Of a stretch of 64,000 nucleotides of DNA, positions 54,098 through 62,437 are shown piece by piece. Within the stretch, counting starts at the first letter, position 1. Each line of letters opens with the position of its first letter. Source of the DNA: Pedobacter sp. Leaf170 (GTDB lineage Bacteria; Bacteroidota; Bacteroidia; Sphingobacteriales; Sphingobacteriaceae); assembly GCF_920984665.1 (NCBI RefSeq), contig NZ_CAKLBP010000007.1:186001-250000 (forward strand). Reading direction: 5' to 3'. Position numbers and translations under genes: made by a program. The notes below the pieces were generated by a model that did not search any database, was not told where the DNA came from, and saw only the letters and a list, made by a program, of their open reading frames with translations.

Positions 54098-54757
54098 CTA
54101 AGCAGACGGATTCTTCTTACCATCTAAAAGCATAATTAGTGCCTTATCAATTCTTGCTTGTCTTGTTTTTTCTTGTTTGGCTGATAGAATCCAAAGTACA
54201 TACTCCTTTTTATTGGAGTATGCCAGGCTTTCAAAGTAACGAATTGCTTGTGGATGTTGTTCCAAAACAAATTTTAGACCTGAAGGTAAGGTTACTTTTT
54301 TATTTACAACATCGATAAAATCCGAATAATCATTTGTTTGAATATGGTCGTTTCTTAAACCGCTTGGTTTTATTTCGCCTATAAATTTTAATCTTAAAGC
54401 TGTCCAAATCTCATTTACAGAAGCAGATGAACAAGGATTTAATCCAAAAACATCCAACTCATGCCAGCTTTTCATCAAATCTAAATCAGTTTTTATTTTT
54501 GATGATTTCTTTGGTGAGAAAATCCAAATTATAGTTTTTGGATTTAAATACATTAGCTGACTTTCGATTTGGGCTTTTAATTGATTTTGAGAAGTTGTAA
54601 AAGTAATAAGTGCATCAAAATGATTTACCTCATCGTAACAGATGGAAATATTATCTGGTTTATTCAAAAAGATGGAGTCTACGTTTTCTGGCGCATCAAT
54701 AACTTTGACAACAAAGCCAGGCTTAATTTGTAGCTTTTTTAATAAGGCATGTTCCAT
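54098..54757 (-). CDS. DUF3052-like/YdeI (OmdA) fusion protein
   Basis: The protein has 219 aa. The N-terminal part (LLKKLQIKPGFVVKVIDAPE ... FDALITFTTSQNQLKAQIES) resembles DUF3052. The C-terminal part (FVLEQHPQAIRYFESLAYSN ... KQEKTRQARIDKALIMLLDG) is the YdeI/OmdA bacteriocin-protection family. The start at 54757 gives a clean N-terminus; the ORF runs 16 codons further into the methyltransferase gene end. The TrmH-type gene is 10 nt upstream on the same strand. Function is unknown. Confidence 0.82.
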   Translation of the reverse strand: MEHALLKKLQIKPGFVVKVIDAPENVDSIFLNKPDNISICYDEVNHFDALITFTTSQNQLKAQIESQLMYLNPKTIIWIFSPKKSSKIKTDLDLMKSWHELDVFGLNPCSSASVNEIWTALRLKFIGEIKPSGLRNDHIQTNDYSDFIDVVNKKVTLPSGLKFVLEQHPQAIRYFESLAYSNKKEYVLWILSAKQEKTRQARIDKALIMLLDGKKNPSA

Positions 54758-54767
54758 CTTAGTCTTT

Positions 54768-55298
54768 TTATAACCTAAGTTTTGCAAAGAAATCCCAAAA
54801 AACAATTCCTGCAGAAATGGTTATATTAAACGAATGTTTTGTGCCAAACTGAGGAATTTCGATGCACTCATCAATTTTAGCCATTACTTCATCGCTCACA
54901 CCATCAACCTCGTTACCAAAAATTAAAGCGTATTTTTTGTCTTTATCTGGCGAAAAAATATTAAGCATTGTGCTATTTTCTGCTTGCTCGATAGCTACAA
55001 TTTCATAACCTTTTGCTCGTAATTCATCAACGGCAGTTGTTGTATCAGCATAATGCATCCATTCTACTGATTGCGTTGCGCCTAAAGCCGTCTTTTCAAT
55101 TTCCCGATGTGGTGGTTGTGCCGTAATACCACACAACACTACTTGCTCTAATGCAAAACCATCTGCCGTACGGAAAATAGAACCTACATTGTGCATACTT
55201 CTAACATTATCCAAAATGGCTACTACGGGTAACTTTTCTTGTGCTTTAAACGATTCAACATCTGCTCTGTTAAGTTCGTTTAGTTTTAACTTTTTCAT
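54768..55298 (-). CDS. SpoU/TrmH family RNA methyltransferase
   Basis: The protein has 176 aa. Motif 1 is LDNVRSMHNVGSIFRTADGF, motif 2 is ALIFGNEVDGVSDEV, and motif 3 is IPQFGTKHSFNITISAG, giving the trefoil-knot SPOUT fold with the SAM site. It probably 2'-O-methylates a ribose in tRNA or rRNA. Without an N-terminal RNA-binding domain, it resembles TrmL/YibK-like enzymes, so the target is uncertain. Confidence 0.92.
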   Translation of the reverse strand: MKKLKLNELNRADVESFKAQEKLPVVAILDNVRSMHNVGSIFRTADGFALEQVVLCGITAQPPHREIEKTALGATQSVEWMHYADTTTAVDELRAKGYEIVAIEQAENSTMLNIFSPDKDKKYALIFGNEVDGVSDEVMAKIDECIEIPQFGTKHSFNITISAGIVFWDFFAKLRL

Positions 55299-55337
55299 TT
55301 ATAAAAAGGTTAGCTAAATCTTTAGCTAATAATTAAA

Positions 55338-56489
55338 TTATAATTTGGTTGGTCCGTTGCCAATGTCACTTACATATATTTCTCCCGGGTATCCAATTCT
55401 TGCTACATAATAATCTGTTAAATGTTTCGCAAAATCTTCCTCAAAGCCTTTTTCTAAAAGTGCTATTGCACAACCGCCAAAACCAGCACCAGTCATTCTC
55501 GCACCAATTACATGTTCATAATCTATACAAAAATCTACAACTGTATCTAACTCTTTACCGCTTACCTCATATAAGCTGCGTAGCGATTGATGTGACGCAT
55601 ACATTAAACGTCCAAATTCTTCTAATTCACCGGCATTAAGCGCTTTGGCAGCCAAATGAACTCTATCATTTTCTTTAACTACGTGAGATGCTCTGTTTAA
55701 AATCGTTTCATCTGCAATTACATGCTTGTGAAGCGCAAATTTCTCCGCGTTTAAATCGCATAAATTATTCAGTTTTACTTCTTCATTAAGCAATTTTAGT
55801 GCAGTCTGGCATTCTTCCACACGTTCATTATATTTAGAATCGGCTAATTCGCGTGGTTTTTTTGTATTGATAATTGCCAGAACATATTTGCCTAAATTAA
55901 TATCAACCATTTTATATTTAAGTGTCTCGCAATCCAAAACAATTGCTTTATCTTTCTCCCCGAAAGCAACTGCGAATTGATCCATAATGCCAGAATTTAA
56001 ACCAATAAAATCGTTCTCAACCCTTTTAGCCTTTTTAACCAATTCTAAGTTATCATAACCAAGGTTGAAATAATCGTTTATTGCAAAAGCTGTGGCAATC
56101 TCAATAGATGCAGAAGAAGACAATCCTGAACCTATAGGGATGTTTCCAAAATATAAAAAATCTAAACCACTGATTTCTTTACCATCTTTAATAAACTCAT
56201 TGATTACACCAATAGGGTAATTAGACCATAAACCTCCATTTTTTTGATGCAGAACATTACTTTCTACCTCAGTTTGCTCATTAAAGTTTAAACTTTTAAA
56301 TCTGAATTTACCATCGTTATTTGGTGAGATGGCCAGCCATGTACCTAAAGTAATTGCACAAGGCATTACCAAGCCGCCATTGTAATCGATATGTTCACCA
56401 ATTAAATTTACACGACCAGGTGTAAAATAAACCGCATCAGCATTTTTTTGATATTGTTCTGCAAATTTTTCTTCGAGTTGAGATTTCAT
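55338..56489 (-). CDS. galK: galactokinase
   Basis: This GHMP kinase (383 aa) phosphorylates galactose. The signature is GRVNLIGEHIDYNGG (GR-x-NLIGEHxDY), the ATP motif is GLSSSASIEIATAFA, and the C-terminal motif is RMTGAGFGGCAIAL. The ATG at 56489 begins the family N-terminus; the ORF extends 17 further codons. It is divergent from galM with 74 nt between starts, where one palindrome may control both. Confidence 0.97.
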   Translation of the reverse strand: MKSQLEEKFAEQYQKNADAVYFTPGRVNLIGEHIDYNGGLVMPCAITLGTWLAISPNNDGKFRFKSLNFNEQTEVESNVLHQKNGGLWSNYPIGVINEFIKDGKEISGLDFLYFGNIPIGSGLSSSASIEIATAFAINDYFNLGYDNLELVKKAKRVENDFIGLNSGIMDQFAVAFGEKDKAIVLDCETLKYKMVDINLGKYVLAIINTKKPRELADSKYNERVEECQTALKLLNEEVKLNNLCDLNAEKFALHKHVIADETILNRASHVVKENDRVHLAAKALNAGELEEFGRLMYASHQSLRSLYEVSGKELDTVVDFCIDYEHVIGARMTGAGFGGCAIALLEKGFEEDFAKHLTDYYVARIGYPGEIYVSDIGNGPTKL

Positions 56490-56524
56490 CAGTTTAAAAT
56501 ATTTATAAAAGCAAGTATTAATGG

Positions 56525-56532
56525 TATGTTTG
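56525..56532 (+). promoter_or_regulatory. -7 box of galM
   Basis: TATGTTTG (TAnnTTTG) is 31 nt before the galM ATG and overlaps the palindrome at 56529-56545. Confidence 0.45.
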
Positions 56533-56545
56533 TTTAGCAAACAAA
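56529..56545. promoter_or_regulatory. palindromic candidate operator between galK and galM
   Basis: TTTGTTTAGCAAACAAA is a perfect dyad (7-bp arms, 3-nt spacer). It overlaps the galM -7 box and lies upstream of galK, so one regulator could repress both. The size suits a LacI/GntR-type dimer; none is encoded in the window. Confidence 0.5.
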
Positions 56546-56563
56546 AGCCCTAAGTTACAATTT

Positions 56564-57610
56564 ATGAGCATTAAGCAAATACCAACAGGAAATATAATTA
56601 ATGGCGAAGAAGTTATCGCAATAGAATTAACTAATAATAATGGCACCTACATTAAATTATATAATTATGGAGCCATTATTAATAATTTTATAATTAAAAA
56701 TGCCAAAGGCAATATGCAGGATATTGTTTTAGGCTTTGATGATTTTAACCAATATTTCGGAGCAGATTACCTGGATAACAATCCACACTTAGGAGCAGTG
56801 ATAGGCAGATACGCAAACCGTATAAAGGGTGCATCATTCCAAATTGATGGTCAAAATTTTAATTTACCTAAAAATAATAACAGTGATACCTTACATGGAG
56901 GGATTGATGGTTTTGATAAAAAGGTTTGGGATATAGTTGAATTTGATGAAGAAATATCATCCGTTACTTTACAATATGAAAGTATTGATGGTGAAGAAGG
57001 CTTTCCAGGTACTTTAATTGTTGATTTAACTTTGCAATTAACAGAAAACGATGAACTTATTTTAAGCTACGAAGCTGAAACAGATAAAGCGACAGCCATA
57101 AATTTGACTCACCATGGCTATTTTAATTTATCACCTGATGGTGGAAAAATTGATAAACATAAGCAACAGATTTTTGCCAAAAATTATTTAGAACAAGATG
57201 ATAATTATTGCGTAACCGGCAAATTAATTCCTGTTAAGGATACCGCACTTGATTTTACAGAGTTAAAGGAATTTGGTAAAGACTGGAATCCGGAGGAAGG
57301 TTATGACCAAACTTATGTTTTAGATAAAACTTATGGAGATTTAACGTTGGCCAGCAAAACAGTTGAGCAGGAGAGTGGTTTAACGCTTAGCATTTATACT
57401 ACAGAACCGGTAGCGCATTTATATACATCAAAATACTTAAAGGTAAAAAATGGTAAGGGCGGAAAAGATTATAGTGGTTTTGAAGCTTTTTGTGTGGAAA
57501 CCCAACACCACCCGAATGCTGTAAATATTATTGAATTTCCTTCAACAATTTTGCGACCAGGAGAGTTATATACTCAAACAACCATTTACAAAGTATCAAC
57601 TAACAAATAA
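56564..57610 (+). CDS. galM: aldose 1-epimerase (galactose mutarotase)
   Basis: The protein has 348 aa. It interconverts alpha and beta galactose so that galactokinase gets its preferred anomer. Motifs are YGAIINNFIIKN, LGAVIGRYANRIKGASFQID, the catalytic His in NLTHHGYFNLSPDGG, and the C-terminal FCVETQHHPNAVN with the catalytic Glu. It is divergent from galK and followed 4 nt later by a DUF1398 gene. Confidence 0.96.
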   Translation: MSIKQIPTGNIINGEEVIAIELTNNNGTYIKLYNYGAIINNFIIKNAKGNMQDIVLGFDDFNQYFGADYLDNNPHLGAVIGRYANRIKGASFQIDGQNFNLPKNNNSDTLHGGIDGFDKKVWDIVEFDEEISSVTLQYESIDGEEGFPGTLIVDLTLQLTENDELILSYEAETDKATAINLTHHGYFNLSPDGGKIDKHKQQIFAKNYLEQDDNYCVTGKLIPVKDTALDFTELKEFGKDWNPEEGYDQTYVLDKTYGDLTLASKTVEQESGLTLSIYTTEPVAHLYTSKYLKVKNGKGGKDYSGFEAFCVETQHHPNAVNIIEFPSTILRPGELYTQTTIYKVSTNK

Positions 57611-57614
57611 TTAT

Positions 57615-58010
57615 ATGTTTTCCATAGAAGAAATAAAATCTGCAGAATCAAAAATTAAAACCGGCGCAGATTTCCCACAATTTATAAAAGAGATTGCAGC
57701 CTTAGGGGTTGTTAGAAATGATGTTTATGTAGCAAATGGATTATCGGTATATTTTGGCAATGATGATACTTCTGTTCAGGCAAGCCCCGAAAATTATCCT
57801 GAATTGATTATCAATGATGAATCATCTGCTGAAAAATTAGCGCATGCTTTAAAAATTCATCAGAATGGTGAAACTGATTATTTTACCTTCTGCAAGCAGG
57901 CTGCTGATGCAGGAGTTGAAAAATGGGTTATAGATATTCAGAAAATGACTTGCTCATATTTAGATATGGAACAAAAGGAATTGGTAAAAGAAACTATACC
58001 AGGTGCATAA
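57615..58010 (+). CDS. DUF1398 family protein
   Basis: The protein has 131 aa. It begins MFSIEEIKSAESKIKTGADF and has the DUF1398 features GVVRNDVYVANGLSVYFG and GVEKWVIDIQKMTCSYLD. The family (E. coli YbcV) has no assigned function. The ATG at 57615 lies 4 nt after the galM stop, so both are co-transcribed. The longer ORF start is inside galM and less likely. Confidence 0.9.
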   Translation: MFSIEEIKSAESKIKTGADFPQFIKEIAALGVVRNDVYVANGLSVYFGNDDTSVQASPENYPELIINDESSAEKLAHALKIHQNGETDYFTFCKQAADAGVEKWVIDIQKMTCSYLDMEQKELVKETIPGA

Positions 58011-58045
58011 ATAGCTTATAATTCAAAGTATTATTTTTCACATTA

Positions 58046-58083
58046 AGCCTCTCGAGATGTTTATAATTCGCTTTCGGGAGGCT
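58046..58083. terminator. hairpin between convergent DUF1398 and phosphorylase genes
   Basis: AGCCTCTCGA pairs with TTCGGGAGGCT, with one G-T pair. There is little T-tract after it. It fits the 88-nt convergent gap and could end both genes. Confidence 0.4.
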
Positions 58084-58098
58084 CATACAGATTTGGAA

Positions 58099-58959
58099 TT
58101 AAATTCTTTCGAGCACCGTTTCAATTGCTTTTGCAACAATTTTATCTGGCTGATTACTAAATTCATATTTCACCCGACTCGCTAATATGGCATTAACAGA
58201 TAATGCATTATGCCCTAAAATTTTTGCTAAAGCATAAATTCCGGCAGTTTCCATCTCCAAATTTGTAATTCTTTCTTGATTGCATTTAAAACTGTTAATC
58301 AAGCCAATAAAATCCGGAACTGCATTTTTCGCCCTAACTTTTCTACCTTGCGGTGCATAAAAACCTGGAGCTGTAATTGTAATTCCTTTAACCATCTCTT
58401 TTCCAATCGTATCCAATAATCTACTGCTCGAAGCCGTTAAATAAGGTTTTATATTTTTTAAATGGCCGAAATGAATATTAATATCGTTTAATAAATTTTG
58501 CTCGTCTCCATTTAATTCATGTACATAATAATTCATTAACGAATCCATGCCTAAGCCGTATGATGATGACAGAATTGTTCCCATTTCTATATCAGGCTGA
58601 ACTGCGCCAGATGTACCAATTCTTATGATATCTAGTGATTTAAGTTTGCTATTTACTTCGCGTGTTTCAAAATTAATATTAACCAGAGCATCAAGCTCGT
58701 TGAAAACAATATCAATATTATCTGTACCAATTCCGGTTGAAAGCACAGTAACCCGTTTTTTACCCACATATCCAGTATGTGTGATAAACTCTCTTTTGCC
58801 TTTTTTAAGTTCGATACTATCAAAATACTTGCTAACCTCGCCAACGCGATCAGGGTCGCCAACCGTGATAACCGTATCCGCAATATCTTCAGGTAATAAG
58901 TTTAAATGATAAATTGTACCATCAGGGTTTATAATAAGGTCGCTTTCTGGAATTTTCAT
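58099..58959 (-). CDS. nucleoside phosphorylase (uridine phosphorylase-like)
   Basis: The protein has 286 aa of the PNP/UDP fold. The phosphate site is VITVGDPDRVGEVSKYFD, DIIRIGTSGAVQPDIEMGT is the core of the nucleoside site, and NLEMETAGIYALAKILGHNA carries the substrate-binding Glu-Met-Glu. It cleaves a nucleoside with phosphate; uridine is the most likely, since the NLEMETAGIYALA type matches Udp. The last gene of a ribD-eamA-yigZ run. Confidence 0.88.
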   Translation of the reverse strand: MKIPESDLIINPDGTIYHLNLLPEDIADTVITVGDPDRVGEVSKYFDSIELKKGKREFITHTGYVGKKRVTVLSTGIGTDNIDIVFNELDALVNINFETREVNSKLKSLDIIRIGTSGAVQPDIEMGTILSSSYGLGMDSLMNYYVHELNGDEQNLLNDINIHFGHLKNIKPYLTASSSRLLDTIGKEMVKGITITAPGFYAPQGRKVRAKNAVPDFIGLINSFKCNQERITNLEMETAGIYALAKILGHNALSVNAILASRVKYEFSNQPDKIVAKAIETVLERI

Positions 58960-59007
58960 AATGAATTTGGCTGATATTTAATTCGAAAAGATAATAACTA
59001 TTTATGG

Positions 59008-59622
59008 TTACAAGGTTTCTAAATATTTAAGTTTGATGTTTTCAATCTTATCAAACTTAGCTAAAACCTGATTTAACTGGGCTTTTCTTATTTCAAATTT
59101 TATGATACAATTGATATCAAATTTCTGCTCAATAACTTCCAGACCTTCATCTTTTATCAATTTCATTACATCGTTCATTTGCAAATAATCGAAATACACT
59201 TCATAAACATCGTTTATAGTTTTGGTAATCTTTTCTGCGTTTTGAAGTGCTTCAATTGTAGCCGTTTTGTATGCATTAATTAAACCCGGAACGCCCAATA
59301 AAGTTCCGCCAAAATACCTTACAACTACAACCAAAATATAAGTAACATCTTCTGATAATAAGCAGTTCAAAATCGGTCTGCCTGCTGTTCCTGATGGTTC
59401 TCCGTCGTCATTTACCCTAAAAACAGAACGGTCTGTAGTTAAACGATATGCATAGCAAAAATGCCTGGCTTTGGCATGTTCAGTTCTTAAAGCATTTATT
59501 ATTGGCTTAATTTCTTCATCAGAACGTATTGGGTAAGCATAAGCTATAAATTTGCTTCCTTTATCCCTAAAAATTGCTTCTGAAGGTTTATTAATGGTTT
59601 TATAAGAATCGTCAAATAGCAT
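59008..59622 (-). CDS. IMPACT/YigZ family protein
   Basis: The protein has 204 aa. Its core contains SKFIAYAYPIRSDEEIKPII, FCYAYRL and the signature DDGEPSGTAGRPIL, followed by VVRYFGGTLLGVPGLINAY. A C-terminal DUF1949 domain ends the protein. Members relate to the eukaryotic translation regulator IMPACT; bacterial roles are undefined. Its start overlaps the preceding EamA gene by 11 nt. Confidence 0.94.
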   Translation of the reverse strand: MLFDDSYKTINKPSEAIFRDKGSKFIAYAYPIRSDEEIKPIINALRTEHAKARHFCYAYRLTTDRSVFRVNDDGEPSGTAGRPILNCLLSEDVTYILVVVVRYFGGTLLGVPGLINAYKTATIEALQNAEKITKTINDVYEVYFDYLQMNDVMKLIKDEGLEVIEQKFDINCIIKFEIRKAQLNQVLAKFDKIENIKLKYLETL

Positions 59623-60478
59623 TTAGTTGTGATAATGTAATTAAGATAACTGCACAAATTGCAAAAGCAATTCCGATGTAATTAATGCGGCTTAATTTTT
59701 CTTTAAATACGAGCACACCAATTAAACTACCAACTACAATAACACCTAAATTCATAGCTGCAAAAACTGTTGATGGATTGTTGGCAAGTGCTTTATGGGC
59801 TTTCATGTAGAATAATATGTTTCCAAAATTGAATAATCCTAAAATTAAACCACAACCGATATTTACGATTTGTATTTTGGTTTTTTTAATTAAAACCATA
59901 ACTAATACAATAATTAGGGAAACGATAAAAGCGAGACAAAAAACAATAAATAATGATGTTGTATAAGGAAATTCTTTGTGCAAAGCAATTTGCTTAAATA
60001 ATACATCAATCACTCCAAAACCTATAAACACCGAGAGTGGAAAAATCCATCTACTGTTTTTTTGATTATTATCGCTTTTGCGGAGAAAAGTTAAAACTAT
60101 AGCAGCAAAGCCAACAGCCAAACCAACAAATTTTAAAGGGTTAAAATTTTCTTTAAAGATAAAGTAGGCGGCAAGAATTGGGATAAACAAGGATAACCTT
60201 TGTGCAATATCAGTTTTAACAATTCCTAAATTTTTAACCGATGCCGCTAGTATTAAAAAAATTGATGGTAACAAAATAGCTAATGATATATATATTGGCC
60301 AAGGTGCGTGAGCATCAATTAGCTTAACATCTGGCTTAAAGAAAAGAAAACATAAAAATAACGCGGTAAGGTAATTTATAGTAACTGCTTGTATTATACT
60401 AATCTTATATCTTTTTGCAAGTTTTAAAAGCACTGCTACAGTAACGCTACATAAAACGCTTAATATAATGTATGTCAT
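59612..60478 (-). CDS. EamA/DMT-family transporter
   Basis: The protein has 288 aa with ten hydrophobic spans in two halves (five-plus-five EamA layout); the charged loop after the fifth reads LRKSDNNQKNSRW. Substrate not known; members export amino acids or metabolites. The ATG overlaps the ribD stop in TAATG, and the 3' end overlaps yigZ by 11 nt, so it belongs to the ribD operon. Confidence 0.9.
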   Translation of the reverse strand: MTYIILSVLCSVTVAVLLKLAKRYKISIIQAVTINYLTALFLCFLFFKPDVKLIDAHAPWPIYISLAILLPSIFLILAASVKNLGIVKTDIAQRLSLFIPILAAYFIFKENFNPLKFVGLAVGFAAIVLTFLRKSDNNQKNSRWIFPLSVFIGFGVIDVLFKQIALHKEFPYTTSLFIVFCLAFIVSLIIVLVMVLIKKTKIQIVNIGCGLILGLFNFGNILFYMKAHKALANNPSTVFAAMNLGVIVVGSLIGVLVFKEKLSRINYIGIAFAICAVILITLSQLNAI

Positions 60479-61530
60479 TAATTTATATCATTTACATAAA
60501 TAGAAAGTTTATCACTTTCAATTTGAATTTGTTCGGTTAAAATACCTTTTATCACAGGAGATGCTATTCCTGCAGACCAACTATTTTTTGAAGAAAAAAT
60601 TCTGGCTTCATCCCAAATTCCAGCACCTAAAAATTGATTTAGAATATTAGCACCACCTTCTACAATTACAGATTGAATATCCATTAGATAAAGCTGAAAA
60701 GCAATTTTTTGAGGCAAATAAAAGTGCATGTCTTCCATTTGGATGTAGTGGATATTATCAACTACATCTGTTTTTACCTCGTTAAATATGATGGTTTTAG
60801 CTTCCTTGTTAAAAACATTATTATCTGATGAAATTTGAAGATTTTTATCAATCACTAATCTGATTGGATTTTTGCCTGGCCATAATCTACTTGTTAATTG
60901 TGGGTTATCAATTATAGCAGTTTGTTTACCAATTAAAATGGCATCTTCTTCAGTGCGCCACTGGTGCGCCAATCGTTTTGCCAATGCGCCACTTATCCAC
61001 TTTTGATGTCCATCTAAGCTAGCGAAAAAGCCGTTTGCAGTTTCTGCCCATTTAAGTATTATGTAAGGTCGCTGATTTTGTATTCTGGTAAAAAATCTTT
61101 TATTAAAACCTCTGCATTCTTTATCCAGAACACCACTAATTACTTCAATTCCGGCATTTTTTAATTTCTCGATACCTTTTCCATCAACGCCAGAGAAGGG
61201 ATCTCGATTGCCAATTACAACCTTTTTTAGTTTATGTTTAACAAATAAATCTGCACAAGGTGGTGTCTTACCAAAGTGTGCACAAGGTTCTAAATTTACA
61301 TAGGCTGTTGCAGTTTTCAATAAATCATCGGCCTGCGCACCAAATTTCTCTATTACAGCTTTTATTGCGTTTGGTTCGGCGTGTGCTTCACCGTATTTCT
61401 GATGATAACCCTCGCCGATTATTTCTCCGTTTGCTACAATTACGCAACCTACCATTGGGTTCGGACTAACATTTCCGATTGCCTTAGCAGCCAGTTCTAA
61501 GCAGCGCTTAACAAAAAATTCATCGCTCAT
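60478..61530 (-). CDS. ribD: bifunctional riboflavin biosynthesis protein RibD
   Basis: The protein has 350 aa and carries out two riboflavin steps: deamination of the pyrimidine intermediate, then reduction. The deaminase zinc site is GEAHAEPNAIKAV with LEPCAHFGKTPPCADLF, and SPNPMVGCVIV precedes it. The reductase domain starts near IILKWAETANGFFASLDG. The ATG at 61530 begins MSDEFFVKRC; the ORF upstream is unrelated Cys/Phe-rich translation of the opposite strand. It is divergent from prmC with a perfect -7 box 5 nt away. Confidence 0.96.
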   Translation of the reverse strand: MSDEFFVKRCLELAAKAIGNVSPNPMVGCVIVANGEIIGEGYHQKYGEAHAEPNAIKAVIEKFGAQADDLLKTATAYVNLEPCAHFGKTPPCADLFVKHKLKKVVIGNRDPFSGVDGKGIEKLKNAGIEVISGVLDKECRGFNKRFFTRIQNQRPYIILKWAETANGFFASLDGHQKWISGALAKRLAHQWRTEEDAILIGKQTAIIDNPQLTSRLWPGKNPIRLVIDKNLQISSDNNVFNKEAKTIIFNEVKTDVVDNIHYIQMEDMHFYLPQKIAFQLYLMDIQSVIVEGGANILNQFLGAGIWDEARIFSSKNSWSAGIASPVIKGILTEQIQIESDKLSIYVNDIN

Positions 61531-61535
61531 TAACA

Positions 61536-61543
61536 CAAAAGTA
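61536..61543 (-). promoter_or_regulatory. -7 box immediately before ribD
   Basis: On the minus strand this is TACTTTTG, identical to the prmC -7 box 35 nt away. It ends 5 nt before the ribD ATG. Confidence 0.5.
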
Positions 61544-61577
61544 GTTAAATTATGACAAGGAAAGTTACACGATTTAT

Positions 61578-61585
61578 TACTTTTG
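61578..61585 (+). promoter_or_regulatory. -7 box immediately before prmC
   Basis: TACTTTTG (TAnnTTTG) ends 6 nt before the prmC ATG at 61592, so the mRNA would be essentially leaderless. Confidence 0.5.
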
Positions 61586-61591
61586 CGGCAG

Positions 61592-62437
61592 ATGAATATT
61601 AAAGATTTAGAAAAAGAATATTTACAGAGTTTAAAAGATTTATACGGCGCCGAAGAAGCAAAAGCTTTATTTATTTTATCAACATCGAATATTGTAAAAC
61701 TTACACAAAGTGAGATCCTTTTAAAACAAGATAAAGTTATTACTGTTAAACAAAGTGATAAACTTTTAAAAATTTTGGAGGATTTGAAAATGGGGAAACC
61801 CATACAACATATTTTAGGCGAAGCCTATTTTTATAATTTGCCGTTTCGGGTTAATGAAAATGTTTTGGTGCCCAGGCCAGAAACTGAAGAATTAGTGGGC
61901 TGGATAGTTACTGAAGTAAAGCAAACTAAAAAGAGTTTGATTGATATTGGAACTGGTTCTGGTTGCATTGCGGTTAGTTTAAAAAAGAATTTGTCTCACT
62001 TAGATGTTTCTGCTCTAGATGTTTCGGAGAAAGCATTAACTGTTGCTCAAGAGAATGCCAACCTAAATCAGGCAGAGATTAATTTTATCGAAGCAGATAT
62101 TTTATCCTATACAACTTCTGAAACTTATGATATTATTGTTAGCAATCCGCCTTACATAAGAGAATTGGAAAAAGCAGATATGCATCAAAATGTTTTGGAA
62201 CATGAGCCACACCGTGCATTATTTGTGAGTAATGAAAATCCACTTATTTTTTACAATGCCATAGCAGATTTTGCCTTAACAAATTTAAATCCAAATGGTT
62301 ACCTGTTCTTCGAAATTAATGAGTTCTTATGGGCAGAAACGCTTCAAATATTAATTGATAAACAGTTCAAAAACATAGAGTTAAGAAAAGACATGCAAGG
62401 TAAAGACCGCATGATTATGGCGAGAACAAATCCTTAA
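61592..62437 (+). CDS. prmC: peptide chain release factor N5-glutamine methyltransferase
   Basis: The protein has 281 aa. The SAM site is SLIDIGTGSGCIAVSLKKN, and the catalytic NPPY motif is in IIVSNPPYIRELEKADM. It methylates the Gln of the GGQ loop of release factors RF1 and RF2. The ATG at 61592 is preferred over a TTG three codons earlier. Its last 4 nt overlap the stop of xerD on the other strand. Confidence 0.96.
   Translation: MNIKDLEKEYLQSLKDLYGAEEAKALFILSTSNIVKLTQSEILLKQDKVITVKQSDKLLKILEDLKMGKPIQHILGEAYFYNLPFRVNENVLVPRPETEELVGWIVTEVKQTKKSLIDIGTGSGCIAVSLKKNLSHLDVSALDVSEKALTVAQENANLNQAEINFIEADILSYTTSETYDIIVSNPPYIRELEKADMHQNVLEHEPHRALFVSNENPLIFYNAIADFALTNLNPNGYLFFEINEFLWAETLQILIDKQFKNIELRKDMQGKDRMIMARTNP

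Noticed and set aside
61531..61803. N-terminal extension of RibD by 91 codons
   Set aside because: Antisense to prmC; RibD family starts at the ATG at 61530, which also follows a perfect -7 box.
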